DNA of 17,698 bases from MWH-TA3 sp044353905 (GTDB taxonomy: Bacteria > Actinomycetota > Actinomycetes > Actinomycetales > Microbacteriaceae). Each line of letters starts with the position of its first letter. Position 1 is the first letter of the stretch. The DNA lies in the NCBI GenBank assembly GCA_044353905.1, contig JBILBA010000023.1:1-17698 (forward strand). The letters run 5' to 3'. The position numbers were made by a program, and so were the translations under genes. The notes beneath the pieces are model-generated. The model did not search any database, was not told the origin of the DNA, and saw only the letters and a list, made by a program, of their open reading frames with translations. Positions 6,475 to 13,296 of this stretch are shown here, in pieces.

Positions 6475-6864
6475 ATGGCAACCGTTGAATTCGACAAAAG
6501 CGCTTTCGAGACGGCAATCGTTGCGGACGACTCGTTCGTACTTGTCGACTTTTGGGCGGAATGGTGCGGCCCGTGCAGGCAGTTTGCACCGATCTTTGAG
6601 CGAGTCAGCGCCAAGCACCCCGACATCACCTTTGCAAAGGTCGACACCGAAAAAGAACAAGAGTTATCCGCGATGGCTGGTATCAAGTCCATTCCGACAC
6701 TCATGATGTTCCGCGACGGAATCTTGCTGTTCAACCAAGCCGGCGCTGCGCCAGAATCGGCGCTCGAAGACATCATTGCGCAAGCGCGCAAACTCGACAT
6801 GGATGCGATTCGCGCGGAACTTGCCGCTACGTCAGCGGAGCCCGACCCCGGAACAAGCGCCTGA
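6475..6864 (+). CDS. trxA: Thioredoxin
   Basis: The 129-aa protein is a classic thioredoxin fold. The redox site W-C-G-P-C has C31 and C34, the buried acidic residue is D25 in 'LVDFWAEW', and the cis-proline is P74 in 'IKSIPT'. It reduces protein disulfides in the cytoplasm using electrons from thioredoxin reductase (not in the window). A tail of about 25 residues after the fold ('LDMDAIRAELAATSAEPDPGTSA' region) is longer than in E. coli thioredoxin. The ATG follows AGGAAGAG. The last 38 bp overlap, tail to tail, with the plsC-like gene on the other strand. It sits near cysteine and persulfide genes, consistent with a general thiol role, though thioredoxins are not specific to any one pathway. 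Confidence 0.93.
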   Translation: MATVEFDKSAFETAIVADDSFVLVDFWAEWCGPCRQFAPIFERVSAKHPDITFAKVDTEKEQELSAMAGIKSIPTLMMFRDGILLFNQAGAAPESALEDIIAQARKLDMDAIRAELAATSAEPDPGTSA

Positions 6865-7540
6865 CCTTTGCCTTGATGGTGGTGGCGGGCTTCTCGTTGT
6901 ACACACCCGCGAATTCCTGGCCGGACATCTTCTGGATTTCGACCATGATTGCGTCCGTTGCGTCGCGTCGCGCTTTGCCGCTGGACGCCTCGCCGTAACT
7001 CGAGAGGTCCATCGGTTGACCGTATTCAATCCGTAGCTTTGCGAGACGGATACCCTTGGTGCCCACCGGTTGAATCTTGTCGGTTCCTGTCAATGCAACC
7101 GGAACGACCGGGACGTTGGCGGTCAGTGCGAGCCACGCAACACCCGTCTTTCCACGGTAGAGTCGCCCATCGAGCGAGCGTGTGCCTTCCGGATACATTG
7201 CGAATGATTCCCCGTCGACAAGTCGCGCGAGGCCGGAATCCAACGCATCCTGAGCGGCCGAAGCGGAACGACGGTTTACCGGAATTGCGTCGATTGACTC
7301 AAAGAATTTCTTGGAAAGCCAACCTTTGAATCCTTTGCCCGTGAAATACTCCGCTTTCGCCAGGAAGGACACTGGGCGCCGGGACAAGAGCGTGATGATG
7401 ACGGAATCGAAAAAGGAGAGGTGGTTGCTCGCGAGAATCACGCCGCCCTTTGCGGGCATGTTTCCCCGCCCGATGATCTTTGCCGCGAACAGCACGCGAA
7501 TGATCGGCGGGAACAGCACGCGCGTGATGAATTTGATCAT
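6827..7540 (-). CDS. plsC: Lysophospholipid (1-acyl-glycerol-3-phosphate) acyltransferase family protein
   Basis: The 237-aa protein has the acyltransferase block I H-x4-D in 'NHLSFFD' (H40, D45) and block III 'YPEGTRS' (116-122), with a later 'VPVALTGTDKIQP' block IV. An N-terminal hydrophobic segment (about 5-20) suggests monotopic membrane association. The family transfers an acyl chain from acyl-ACP or acyl-CoA to lysophosphatidic acid or a related lysolipid in membrane lipid synthesis. The ATG at 7540 overlaps the cysE stop as ATGA, so its translation is coupled to cysE. A longer in-frame extension to 7783 exists but lies wholly within cysE. It is the third gene of cysK-cysE-plsC; the metabolic link to cysteine is not obvious. 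Exact acyl acceptor is uncertain. Confidence 0.88.
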   Translation of the reverse strand: MIKFITRVLFPPIIRVLFAAKIIGRGNMPAKGGVILASNHLSFFDSVIITLLSRRPVSFLAKAEYFTGKGFKGWLSKKFFESIDAIPVNRRSASAAQDALDSGLARLVDGESFAMYPEGTRSLDGRLYRGKTGVAWLALTANVPVVPVALTGTDKIQPVGTKGIRLAKLRIEYGQPMDLSSYGEASSGKARRDATDAIMVEIQKMSGQEFAGVYNEKPATTIKAKVRRLFRGRAPLT

Positions 7541-8079
7541 GCCCGTGACTGTCGTGGCGACTTGGGGAGCAGTTGGGCGGGGACACCGACAGCGGTTCGG
7601 TTCGCTGGGACGTCCTTGAGCACGACGGCACCCGCGCCAATCAGAGCATTGTTGCCGACGGTGATCGGGCCCAAAATGATTGCGCCCGCGCCGATTGCAA
7701 CGCCGCTTCCCACTGCAGGATGACGGCGACCGTTCTTCACATCGCCCTGACCACCGAGCGTGACGCCGTGATAAAACGTGCAATCATCACCGACGATCGC
7801 GGTTTCGCCAATGACGACACCGGCTCCGTGGTCGATGAACAAGCGATTACCAATCGTGGCACCAGGATGTATCTCGATGAGCGTCCACCATCGAACGATC
7901 TGCGAGATCAGACGGGCGAGGAACTTCCATCCCCAACCCCACAACATGTGAGTCAGTCGGTACCACCAGACGGCGTGCAGTCCAGACAGCACCCAAAAGG
8001 CTTCGGTTCGCGTGCGCGTCGCGGGGTCACGGTCCAACGCCATCGCGAGGTCCTCGCGAATTCGTTGGAGGGGGGTCAC
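7537..8079 (-). CDS. cysE: Serine O-acetyltransferase
   Basis: The 180-aa enzyme makes O-acetyl-L-serine from serine and acetyl-CoA, the substrate of the neighbouring cysteine synthase. The C-terminal half is a left-handed beta-helix of hexapeptide repeats ('IEIHPGATIGNRLFIDHGAG', 'IVGDDC', 'VGSGVAIGAGAIILGPITVGNNALIGAGAVV'). The catalytic pair is seen as D83-H84 in 'FIDHG', with H104 in 'FYHGVTLGG'. It is shorter than the enterobacterial enzyme (about 270 aa) because the N-terminal helical part is reduced, as is usual in Gram-positive bacteria. The start is GTG at 8079, immediately after the cysK stop (TAG-GTG, zero gap). The C-terminal tail after the beta-helix is short ('LLPKSPRQSRA'). Position directly behind cysK supports a cysteine synthase complex. 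Confidence 0.95.
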   Translation of the reverse strand: MTPLQRIREDLAMALDRDPATRTRTEAFWVLSGLHAVWWYRLTHMLWGWGWKFLARLISQIVRWWTLIEIHPGATIGNRLFIDHGAGVVIGETAIVGDDCTFYHGVTLGGQGDVKNGRRHPAVGSGVAIGAGAIILGPITVGNNALIGAGAVVLKDVPANRTAVGVPAQLLPKSPRQSRA

Positions 8080-9015
8080 CTAGTCGAGAATACCCTCAAA
8101 CAGCACGGTCGACAGATACCGCTCTCCGTAGGAGGCGAGGATGACGACGATGGTCTTGCCCTTGTTCTCGGGTCGCTTGGCTAGTTCGAGCGCCGCCCAA
8201 GCGGTTGCCCCCGACGAGATTCCCGCCATGATTCCCTCTTCACGAGCGAGACGGCGAGCGGTATCGACCGAATCGGTGATCGACACATCGATGACCTCGT
8301 CATACACGTCGCGGTCGAGAACATCGGGAACGAAGTTCGCACCGATGCCCTGAATCTTATGGGGGCCGGGTGCGCCGCCGTTGAGGATCGGTGAATCGAT
8401 CGGCTCAACCGCCACAACACGAACGCTCGGCTTCTTTTCCTTGAGGACCTGGCCGGTTCCCGTGATGGTTCCACCCGTTCCCACACCGGCCACGAAAATG
8501 TCGACGGCACCGTCGGTGTCATTCCAAATCTCGACAGCAGTCGTCTTCCGGTGAATCTCGGGATTGGCTTCATTTTCAAACTGGCGAGCAAGAACTGCCC
8601 CAGGGCGCTCCGCGGCGATTTCCTCGGCGCGCGAGACCGCGCCCTTCATTCCCTCGGGAGCGGACGTCAAAACGAGTTCCGCACCGAATCCTCTGAGCAG
8701 CGCACGGCGTTCGATTGACATCGATTCCGGCATCGTCAGGACAACCTTGTAACCACGCGCGGCGCCGACCATAGCGAGTGCGATGCCGGTGTTCCCACTG
8801 GTGGCCTCGACGATAGTTCCGCCGGGCTTCAGTTCACCCGACGCCTCGGCGGCGTCAACGATAGCGACCCCGAGTCGGTCCTTGACGCTCGAGGTCGGGT
8901 TATAGAACTCGAGCTTGGCGAGGACGATCGCTTCGGACCCATCCGTCACGCGGTTGAGCCTGACGAGTGGGGTGTTTCCAAATGCTTCGGTGATGTCCGA
9001 AAAAATGCGCGCCAT
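8080..9015 (-). CDS. cysK: Cysteine synthase A (O-acetylserine sulfhydrylase)
   Basis: The 311-aa PLP enzyme condenses O-acetylserine with sulfide to give cysteine. The PLP lysine is K45 in 'SSVKDR', the substrate loop 'TSGNTG' spans 72-77, the phosphate-binding 'GTGGT' is at 178-182, and the PLP-ring serine lies in 'GISSGA'. Length is normal for CysK. The ATG at 9015 is preceded by CAGGAG at a good distance. It heads an operon with cysE (0 bp gap) and the plsC-like gene. Sulfide released by the CoA-persulfide reductase farther left would be a substrate, so the two modules could connect metabolically, which is inference. A candidate -10 and repeated GTTACG/CGTAAC motifs lie upstream. Confidence 0.96.
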   Translation of the reverse strand: MARIFSDITEAFGNTPLVRLNRVTDGSEAIVLAKLEFYNPTSSVKDRLGVAIVDAAEASGELKPGGTIVEATSGNTGIALAMVGAARGYKVVLTMPESMSIERRALLRGFGAELVLTSAPEGMKGAVSRAEEIAAERPGAVLARQFENEANPEIHRKTTAVEIWNDTDGAVDIFVAGVGTGGTITGTGQVLKEKKPSVRVVAVEPIDSPILNGGAPGPHKIQGIGANFVPDVLDRDVYDEVIDVSITDSVDTARRLAREEGIMAGISSGATAWAALELAKRPENKGKTIVVILASYGERYLSTVLFEGILD

Positions 9016-9047
9016 GAAGTTCTCCTGATGGGTCGGTTCGTAACTTG

Positions 9048-9053
9048 AGACTA
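9048..9053 (-). promoter_or_regulatory. Candidate -10 of the cysK operon
   Basis: On the minus strand TAGTCT is preceded by TTTG, forming an extended -10-like TG-TAGTCT. A start near 9041 would leave a leader of about 25 nt holding the AGGAG site. No strong -35 was found; TTGACG farther upstream (within 9081-9101) is too far away for a normal spacer. Confidence 0.35.
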
Positions 9054-9080
9054 CAAACAGGGCTTCATTCGCCGTAGTTG

Positions 9081-9101
9081 TGTTACGTCAACGGCGTAAC
9101 A
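9081..9101. promoter_or_regulatory. Inverted repeat upstream of cysK, candidate operator
   Basis: TGTTACG (9081-9087) and CGTAACA (9095-9101) form perfect 7-bp arms with a 7-nt spacer. A third copy, CGTAAC at 9039-9044, lies next to the predicted transcription start. The repeat is between the end of the NTF2-like gene and cysK. It could be an operator for a cysteine regulator or a weak terminator for the gene ending at 9109; no T-tract follows, so an operator is favoured. Confidence 0.4.
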
Positions 9102-9108
9102 AACGGGA

Positions 9109-9504
9109 TTACTCCGCGTTTTCGGGCGAAAGGTGCTCGTGAACGGCAATCCACCTGCCGTCTCGGCGCTCGAAGACGATGGTTTCTCGCTCGTTTATCG
9201 TTGACACGTCACCCGCAAACTCCACGTCGCTCTCGACGTAGTGGGTGAATACGGCCGCCGATTCACCGAGAATCTGAACCCGCTGGTCACGCGACCGGCA
9301 ACCGTGAACGCGAAATCCGTCATCCTTCTCCCATGACGCCCACAACACTTCGTACTCGGCGCGCGAGTTGAGGCGTTCGGTGTGCGTATAGAACATGAAG
9401 GTCGCGTCGGCCGCGAATCCCGAGAAGTATTCAGCCGTGCGGTGATTCCCGAAGTCGTCAACGATTTTCACCGCTGCGGCCAAGACCTCGTCGACCGCGG
9501 TCAC
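9109..9504 (-). CDS. NTF2-like / SnoaL-type small protein
   Basis: The 131-aa protein has the pattern of the NTF2-like superfamily, SnoaL/ketosteroid-isomerase-type: an N-terminal helix pair ('EVLAAAVKIVDDFGNHRTAEYFSGFAADATFMFY' region), a central 'LNSRAEYEVLWASW', and a C-terminal sheet ending 'FERRDGRWIAVHEHLSPE', the classic 'GRW.vvHEHlS' ending of this group. These cone-shaped folds serve as small enzymes or binding proteins, and the reaction cannot be deduced. The GTG start overlaps the ureohydrolase stop as GTGA, so the two are translationally coupled. It is third in the leftward permease-ureohydrolase-NTF2 operon and may act on, or clear a by-product of, the same substrate. Fold call is fairly firm; function unknown. 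Confidence 0.82.
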   Translation of the reverse strand: MTAVDEVLAAAVKIVDDFGNHRTAEYFSGFAADATFMFYTHTERLNSRAEYEVLWASWEKDDGFRVHGCRSRDQRVQILGESAAVFTHYVESDVEFAGDVSTINERETIVFERRDGRWIAVHEHLSPENAE

Positions 9505-10472
9505 GCGATCCTCCGTGCAAGAACCGTGATTAATTCATAGGCGAGGTGTGCGGCGGCGATGCCGGTGATCTCGGCATGGTCATAGGCCGGGGCAACCTCA
9601 ACGATGTCTGCGCCGACCAAGTTGACGCCATCGAGCGCGCGAACCAGCCTCAGCATTTCTCGACTCGACAGACCGCCGGCTTCGGGTGTGCCCGTTCCGG
9701 GCGTGAAGGCTGGGTCCATGACATCGACGTCAATCGAGACGTAAACAGGCCGGTCGCCGACCCGAGCCAGCATCCGTGCAATCATCTCGTCGATTCCGAG
9801 GTCGTCCGCGTCGGTCGCGCGCAACACCTGGAATCCGAGGGCGGTGTCATCAGAGAGGTCGGTGTCGGAATACAGTGGGCCGCGGATTCCCACATGCAGG
9901 CAACCCGTGAGGTCGAGGAAGCCGTCCTCGCTTGCGCGACGGAACGGTGTGCCGTGGGTCAGTGGCGCACCGAAATAGGTGTCCCACGTGTCGAGGTGCG
10001 CATCAAAGTGGATCACGGCGATGGGGCCGTGCTTTTTGTTCAAAGACTTGAGAATCGGATACGCAATGGTGTGGTCGCCTCCGAGAGTCACGACCTTGGT
10101 TCCGTCGGCGGTGAGCTCGTCCATGCCCGCTTCGATCTGGCTAATCGCCTGAGCGATATCGAACGGGTTCACCCCCAGGTCACCTGCATCAACGACTTGA
10201 GCGAGCGCAAACGGCATCGCGTCCTGTGCGGGGTTGTAGGGGCGTAAAAGGCGCGAGGATTCGCGAATGTGACCGGGGCCGAAACGTGCACCGGGCCGGT
10301 AACTCACACCCGCGTCGAACGGAATGCCCACCACCGCAATATCGGCGTGGGCAACTTCATCGCGGCGGGGAAGCCGAGCGAAGGTAGGTGCCCCGGCGAA
10401 CCGGGGCACCACCGTCGCATCGACCTGTCCGACCTTGTTTCCCGCGCTGTCGCGGGGGACAGGACCAGTCAT
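9501..10472 (-). CDS. Agmatinase-family ureohydrolase (agmatinase / guanidinobutyrase / guanidine hydrolase-like)
   Basis: The 323-aa protein is a binuclear-metal ureohydrolase. All six metal ligands are visible: H134 in 'GGDH', D157/H159/D161 in 'HFDAHLD', and D248/D250 in 'SIDVD'. The N-terminal 'GVSYRPGARFGPGHIR' and 'HGTPFRRA' (173-180) are typical of the agmatinase/guanidinobutyrase branch rather than arginase. The family hydrolyses a guanidino group to urea plus an amine, or, in a few members, free guanidine to urea and ammonia. Which guanidino compound is used cannot be read from sequence. The gene begins 9 nt after the NCS1 permease stop and overlaps the NTF2-like gene by 4 nt, so the permease probably delivers its substrate. 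No urease genes are in the window. Confidence 0.93.
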   Translation of the reverse strand: MTGPVPRDSAGNKVGQVDATVVPRFAGAPTFARLPRRDEVAHADIAVVGIPFDAGVSYRPGARFGPGHIRESSRLLRPYNPAQDAMPFALAQVVDAGDLGVNPFDIAQAISQIEAGMDELTADGTKVVTLGGDHTIAYPILKSLNKKHGPIAVIHFDAHLDTWDTYFGAPLTHGTPFRRASEDGFLDLTGCLHVGIRGPLYSDTDLSDDTALGFQVLRATDADDLGIDEMIARMLARVGDRPVYVSIDVDVMDPAFTPGTGTPEAGGLSSREMLRLVRALDGVNLVGADIVEVAPAYDHAEITGIAAAHLAYELITVLARRIA

Positions 10473-10481
10473 TGCAGCTTT

Positions 10482-11963
10482 CTAACGGACGGGCGGAATG
10501 GTGGACTTCACCGAACGACCGATGCGGGGACCCTTCGGTCCGAACACGTAGTCGGGCTCGGGGAAGATAATCAGCGCACCGACGTACAACACGGCAGCCG
10601 AGACGATGGCGACGAGGAGGCTGACGTCGACTCCGCCCGCAACCGCGTTCCACTGTCCTTCGATGATCGGCGGGTAGTACGCGAACTGCAGACCGAGGAC
10701 TGCCGAGACGACCCACGCGACCATTGCGCGCCAGTTGATTCCGTTGGTGTACCAGTAACGGCCACCCTTCTTACCGCGGTTGAAGACCTGGAGGTCTTCA
10801 ACGCTGTACCAGCCACGGCGGTTCCAGAATCCGATTGCCATGATGATCATCCACGGAGTGGTGGTCACCACGATGGCGCCGACGAATCCGTTGACCGCAC
10901 CGAGCAGGTCGAAGTACAGACGACCAATCACGATGAAGGCGAAGGCGACGGTACCGATGGCGATGGTCGCCTGAACACGAGTCAGCTTGGGGAATACCGA
11001 CGAGAAGTCGAGACCGGTTCCGTAGAGCGAGGTGCTTCCCGTCGACAGACCGCCGACGAACGCCACGATGATGATGAGGTAGGCGTACCATTCGGGCGCT
11101 GCGCCAATCAAGCCGACAACGTAGTCGCCGCCCGTCACCAGCGTTGCCGTAGCAACACCGAAGATGAACGGAATCAGGGTCATTGACTGTGCTCCAAGCG
11201 TGGCGAGCGCGAGCTTGCCGTTCGAGGTGCCGTTCGGGATGTAACGCGACCAGTCACCGAGGAAGGCACCGAACGAGATCGGGTTCGACATGACGATGAG
11301 TGCGGACAGAATGAACGTCGGCCAGAAGCCACCGAGCAGGTATTCACCCGTGCCGGCGTACGAGGGGTCGAAAACGCTCGAGAACGCGACGATGGCAAGC
11401 AACATCAGAACGGTGTTGGCCCAGACCGCGATGCGGTTGATGAGCAACATGAACTGGTAGCCGTAGACCACGACGACGATCACGATGAGTCCGATGAGCG
11501 AGTAGAGGCCGATGCGCAGCATCGGGGAATCTTCTGCGCCGAACAGACGGACGAATGCGCCGACAAGAGCGTCACCGCCGACCCACACCGAAATCGAGTA
11601 GAACGCGATGGCGGTCAAGAGCGACAGGAACGAACCGGCGATACGTCCGGTGACACCAAGGTGTGCACCCGAAGCGACCGCGTTGTTGGTTCCTGTTTTA
11701 GGCCCGAAGAGTCCCATCGGCATGAGGAACAGTGTTCCGACGAGCACACCGAGAACGGCGGCACCGACGCCCTCCCAGAAGGAGAGTCCAAAGAAGATAG
11801 GGAAAGTTCCCAAAAGAACGGTGGCGAAGGTGTTTGCGCCTCCGAACTGAATGCGGAACAAGTCGCGCGGCGTCGACGTGCGGTCGGCGTCGGGGATGGT
11901 GTCAATTCCGAAGCTTTCGACCTCGGTGATTTTCGGTTTGGGGTTCTGAGCAACGTTGCTCAT
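10482..11963 (-). CDS. NCS1-family permease (nucleobase/cytosine/allantoin-type transporter)
   Basis: The 493-aa protein has about 12 hydrophobic helices and the layout of the NCS1 (PF02133) family: N-terminal 'TPRDLFRIQFGGANTFATVLLGTFPIFFGLSFWEG' with the typical 'NxF/A...G' first helix, a 'GPKTGTNNAVASGAHLGVTGR' loop, 'SNPISFGAFLGDWSRYIP' and 'GGLSTGSTSLYGTGLDFSSVFP'. Characterised members import cytosine, purines, allantoin, hydantoins or thiamine-type compounds with Na+ or H+. The ATG at 11963 is preceded by AGAGGA; a second in-frame ATG at 11993 lacks a site and overlaps the promoter. It leads an operon with a ureohydrolase and an NTF2-like protein. The pairing suggests a guanidino or related nitrogen compound instead of a plain nucleobase, which is inference. 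Confidence 0.92.
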   Translation of the reverse strand: MSNVAQNPKPKITEVESFGIDTIPDADRTSTPRDLFRIQFGGANTFATVLLGTFPIFFGLSFWEGVGAAVLGVLVGTLFLMPMGLFGPKTGTNNAVASGAHLGVTGRIAGSFLSLLTAIAFYSISVWVGGDALVGAFVRLFGAEDSPMLRIGLYSLIGLIVIVVVVYGYQFMLLINRIAVWANTVLMLLAIVAFSSVFDPSYAGTGEYLLGGFWPTFILSALIVMSNPISFGAFLGDWSRYIPNGTSNGKLALATLGAQSMTLIPFIFGVATATLVTGGDYVVGLIGAAPEWYAYLIIIVAFVGGLSTGSTSLYGTGLDFSSVFPKLTRVQATIAIGTVAFAFIVIGRLYFDLLGAVNGFVGAIVVTTTPWMIIMAIGFWNRRGWYSVEDLQVFNRGKKGGRYWYTNGINWRAMVAWVVSAVLGLQFAYYPPIIEGQWNAVAGGVDVSLLVAIVSAAVLYVGALIIFPEPDYVFGPKGPRIGRSVKSTIPPVR

Positions 11964-12002
11964 TGTTGTCCTCTCTTCAGGTTGGCAAAACAATGTGACG
12001 CC

Positions 12003-12031
12003 ATGCTATTCCCTTCTTGCCTCACAGGCAA
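12003..12031 (-). promoter_or_regulatory. Predicted promoter of the NCS1-ureohydrolase operon
   Basis: Reading leftward, TTGCCT (12031-12026) and TAGCAT (12008-12003) are spaced by exactly 17 bp, a good sigma-70-type match. A start near 11996 gives a leader of about 33 nt ending in AGAGGA before the ATG at 11963. The -35 is one arm of the palindrome at 12017-12031. Confidence 0.6.
12017..12031. promoter_or_regulatory. Palindromic operator candidate in the divergent promoter
   Basis: TTGCCT-CAC-AGGCAA has perfect 6-bp arms and a 3-nt spacer. It covers the predicted -35 of the leftward permease promoter and ends 1 nt before the -10-like element of the rightward cyclase gene. A further GGCAA half-site lies at 11984-11988. 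The obvious cognate protein is the XRE-cupin regulator encoded at 12712. Confidence 0.6.
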
Positions 12032-12037
12032 TAGTTT
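12032..12037 (+). promoter_or_regulatory. Predicted -10, leaderless start of the cyclase-family gene
   Basis: TAGTTT ends 6 nt before the ATG at 12044, and the gap (TTTCTC) has no ribosome site, so a leaderless transcript is likely. It abuts the palindrome at 12017-12031, so one bound regulator could control both directions. Confidence 0.45.
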
Positions 12038-12043
12038 TTTCTC

Positions 12044-12709
12044 ATGGAGATAGTTCGTGTCGTTGACCTTTCCCGCGAAATCACCGCCGAGACGGTGGTG
12101 TACCCCGGCGACCCCGTTCCGCACATCAATCAACACGCGACGATCGCGAAAGACGGGTTCAACCTCGTGTCGATTCAGATGGGCAGCCAAAGCGGAACGC
12201 ACGTCGATGCGCCGTACCACTTCAACGACAACACCGAAAAAATCGACGAGATACCGCTTGAGCGATTTGTTGGGCGAGGCGTGATCCTCGGTTGCGACGG
12301 TGTTGGTGCCCGTGAGCGAATCACTCTCGATTCCGTCCGGTCCGACGCCGAGAAAGCCGGCCCTGGTGACATCGTTCTGGTTCACACCGGTTGGGCACGT
12401 CACTACGGCACACCCGACTACTTCGACAACCCGTTCCTCGACGCCGGGCTCGTGTCGTTCCTTCTCGAACGCGGCGTGCGCACAATGGGTCTCGATGCGC
12501 TCAATATCGACGAGACCCCCGACGACACACACTCGGGCGAGGGCTTCCCCGCTCACCACCTCATTGCGAACGTCGCTGGCGTGATTTGTGAAAACCTCTG
12601 CAACCTCGAATCGATCGACTTCCCTGACCCGCTCGTATCGTTGCTGCCGATGAAATTCGTGGGAATCGATGGCGCACCCGTCCGTGCCGTCGCGATGGAG
12701 ACCCGCTGA
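12044..12709 (+). CDS. Cyclase-family metal hydrolase (kynurenine formamidase-like)
   Basis: The 221-aa protein belongs to the cyclase family (PF04199) that includes KynB kynurenine formamidase and isatin hydrolase. It has the signature H-x-G-T-H-x-D-A-P variant 'SGTHVDAPYHF' with metal ligands H53, D55 and probably H59, preceded by 'DLSREITAETVVYPGDP'. 'TGWARHYG', 'GLDALNIDE' and a later 'EGFPAHHLI' motif are also family features. These enzymes hydrolyse an N-formyl, lactam or cyclic amide bond with a divalent metal, usually Zn or Mn. No other tryptophan-degradation gene is nearby, so a kynurenine role is not supported. It is divergent from the permease/ureohydrolase operon and followed after 2 nt by an XRE-cupin regulator. 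A second hydrolytic step in the same pathway is the likeliest job. Confidence 0.88.
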   Translation: MEIVRVVDLSREITAETVVYPGDPVPHINQHATIAKDGFNLVSIQMGSQSGTHVDAPYHFNDNTEKIDEIPLERFVGRGVILGCDGVGARERITLDSVRSDAEKAGPGDIVLVHTGWARHYGTPDYFDNPFLDAGLVSFLLERGVRTMGLDALNIDETPDDTHSGEGFPAHHLIANVAGVICENLCNLESIDFPDPLVSLLPMKFVGIDGAPVRAVAMETR

Positions 12710-12711
12710 CC

Positions 12712-13296
12712 ATGGCCGGCAGCATTCGACGCACCGCCAAGCAAGTCAGCGATAAGGCGATTCCCATCGGGGGGCGCCTTCGCGCGACGAGGCTCGCGCG
12801 GGGACTCACGCTCGGTCAAGTCGCTGCCGCAGCCGGCCTCACCGAGGGGTTCGTCAGCAAACTCGAGCGTGACCACGTTTCCCCGTCCGTTGCGTCGCTC
12901 GTGTCGGTGTGTGAAGCCTTAGGGCTTCGAGTCGGTGAATTGTTCGAACCACCCACGAGCGCCATTGTCCGCGCGGGTGAAGGCGCCATGATCAATTTCG
13001 GTGGCATCAACGCTCGCGAATACCTGCTGTCGCCGGGGTCGCAAACACACGTCGAGGTGTTGCACTCGATCATCAGCCCACAGGGTTCCGGCGGCGAAGA
13101 GTTGTACGCCCTCGACACCGAAATCGAGTTCGTCTACGTTCTCAAGGGCCACTTCGACATCGTTCTCGGTCCGACCACGCACTACCTCAATGTCGGGGAC
13201 GCGATGACCTTCCGCGGTCGCGAACCGCACACGTGGCGCAACCCCTCGACGAGCGAACCCGCCGAGGTGTTGTGGGTGCTGTCTCCGGCGCCTTAA
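12712..13296 (+). CDS. XRE-family transcriptional regulator with cupin sensor domain
   Basis: The 194-aa protein has an N-terminal XRE helix-turn-helix (about 21-76: 'RLRATRLARGLTLGQVAAAAGLTEGFVSKLERDHVSPSVASL') and a C-terminal cupin fold (about 118-191, with 'GHFDIVLG', 'LNVGDAMTFRGREPHTWRNP'). This is the PuuR-like arrangement, in which a small ligand bound in the cupin controls DNA binding. PuuR senses putrescine, the product expected if the neighbouring ureohydrolase is an agmatinase; other members sense different metabolites. It starts 2 nt after the cyclase stop and so is expressed with it. It probably binds the palindrome at 12017-12031 and controls both arms of the cluster. Its TAA overlaps the RND gene's TAA in the shared TTAA at 13293-13296. 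Confidence 0.92.
   Translation: MAGSIRRTAKQVSDKAIPIGGRLRATRLARGLTLGQVAAAAGLTEGFVSKLERDHVSPSVASLVSVCEALGLRVGELFEPPTSAIVRAGEGAMINFGGINAREYLLSPGSQTHVEVLHSIISPQGSGGEELYALDTEIEFVYVLKGHFDIVLGPTTHYLNVGDAMTFRGREPHTWRNPSTSEPAEVLWVLSPAP

Noticed and set aside
7541..7783. N-terminal extension of the acyltransferase within cysE
   Set aside because: The extension is Arg/Ser-rich and out of frame inside cysE; the ATGA overlap at 7537-7540 gives a normal acyltransferase start.
10269..11186. 305-codon plus-strand open frame opposite the permease and the ureohydrolase start
   Set aside because: Hydrophilic, motif-free and antisense to a secure membrane transporter.
11964..12043. Guanidine riboswitch in front of the permease/ureohydrolase operon
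   Set aside because: No ykkC-type or other guanidine aptamer pattern could be seen; the 5' leader would be only about 33 nt, and a protein operator explains the palindrome.
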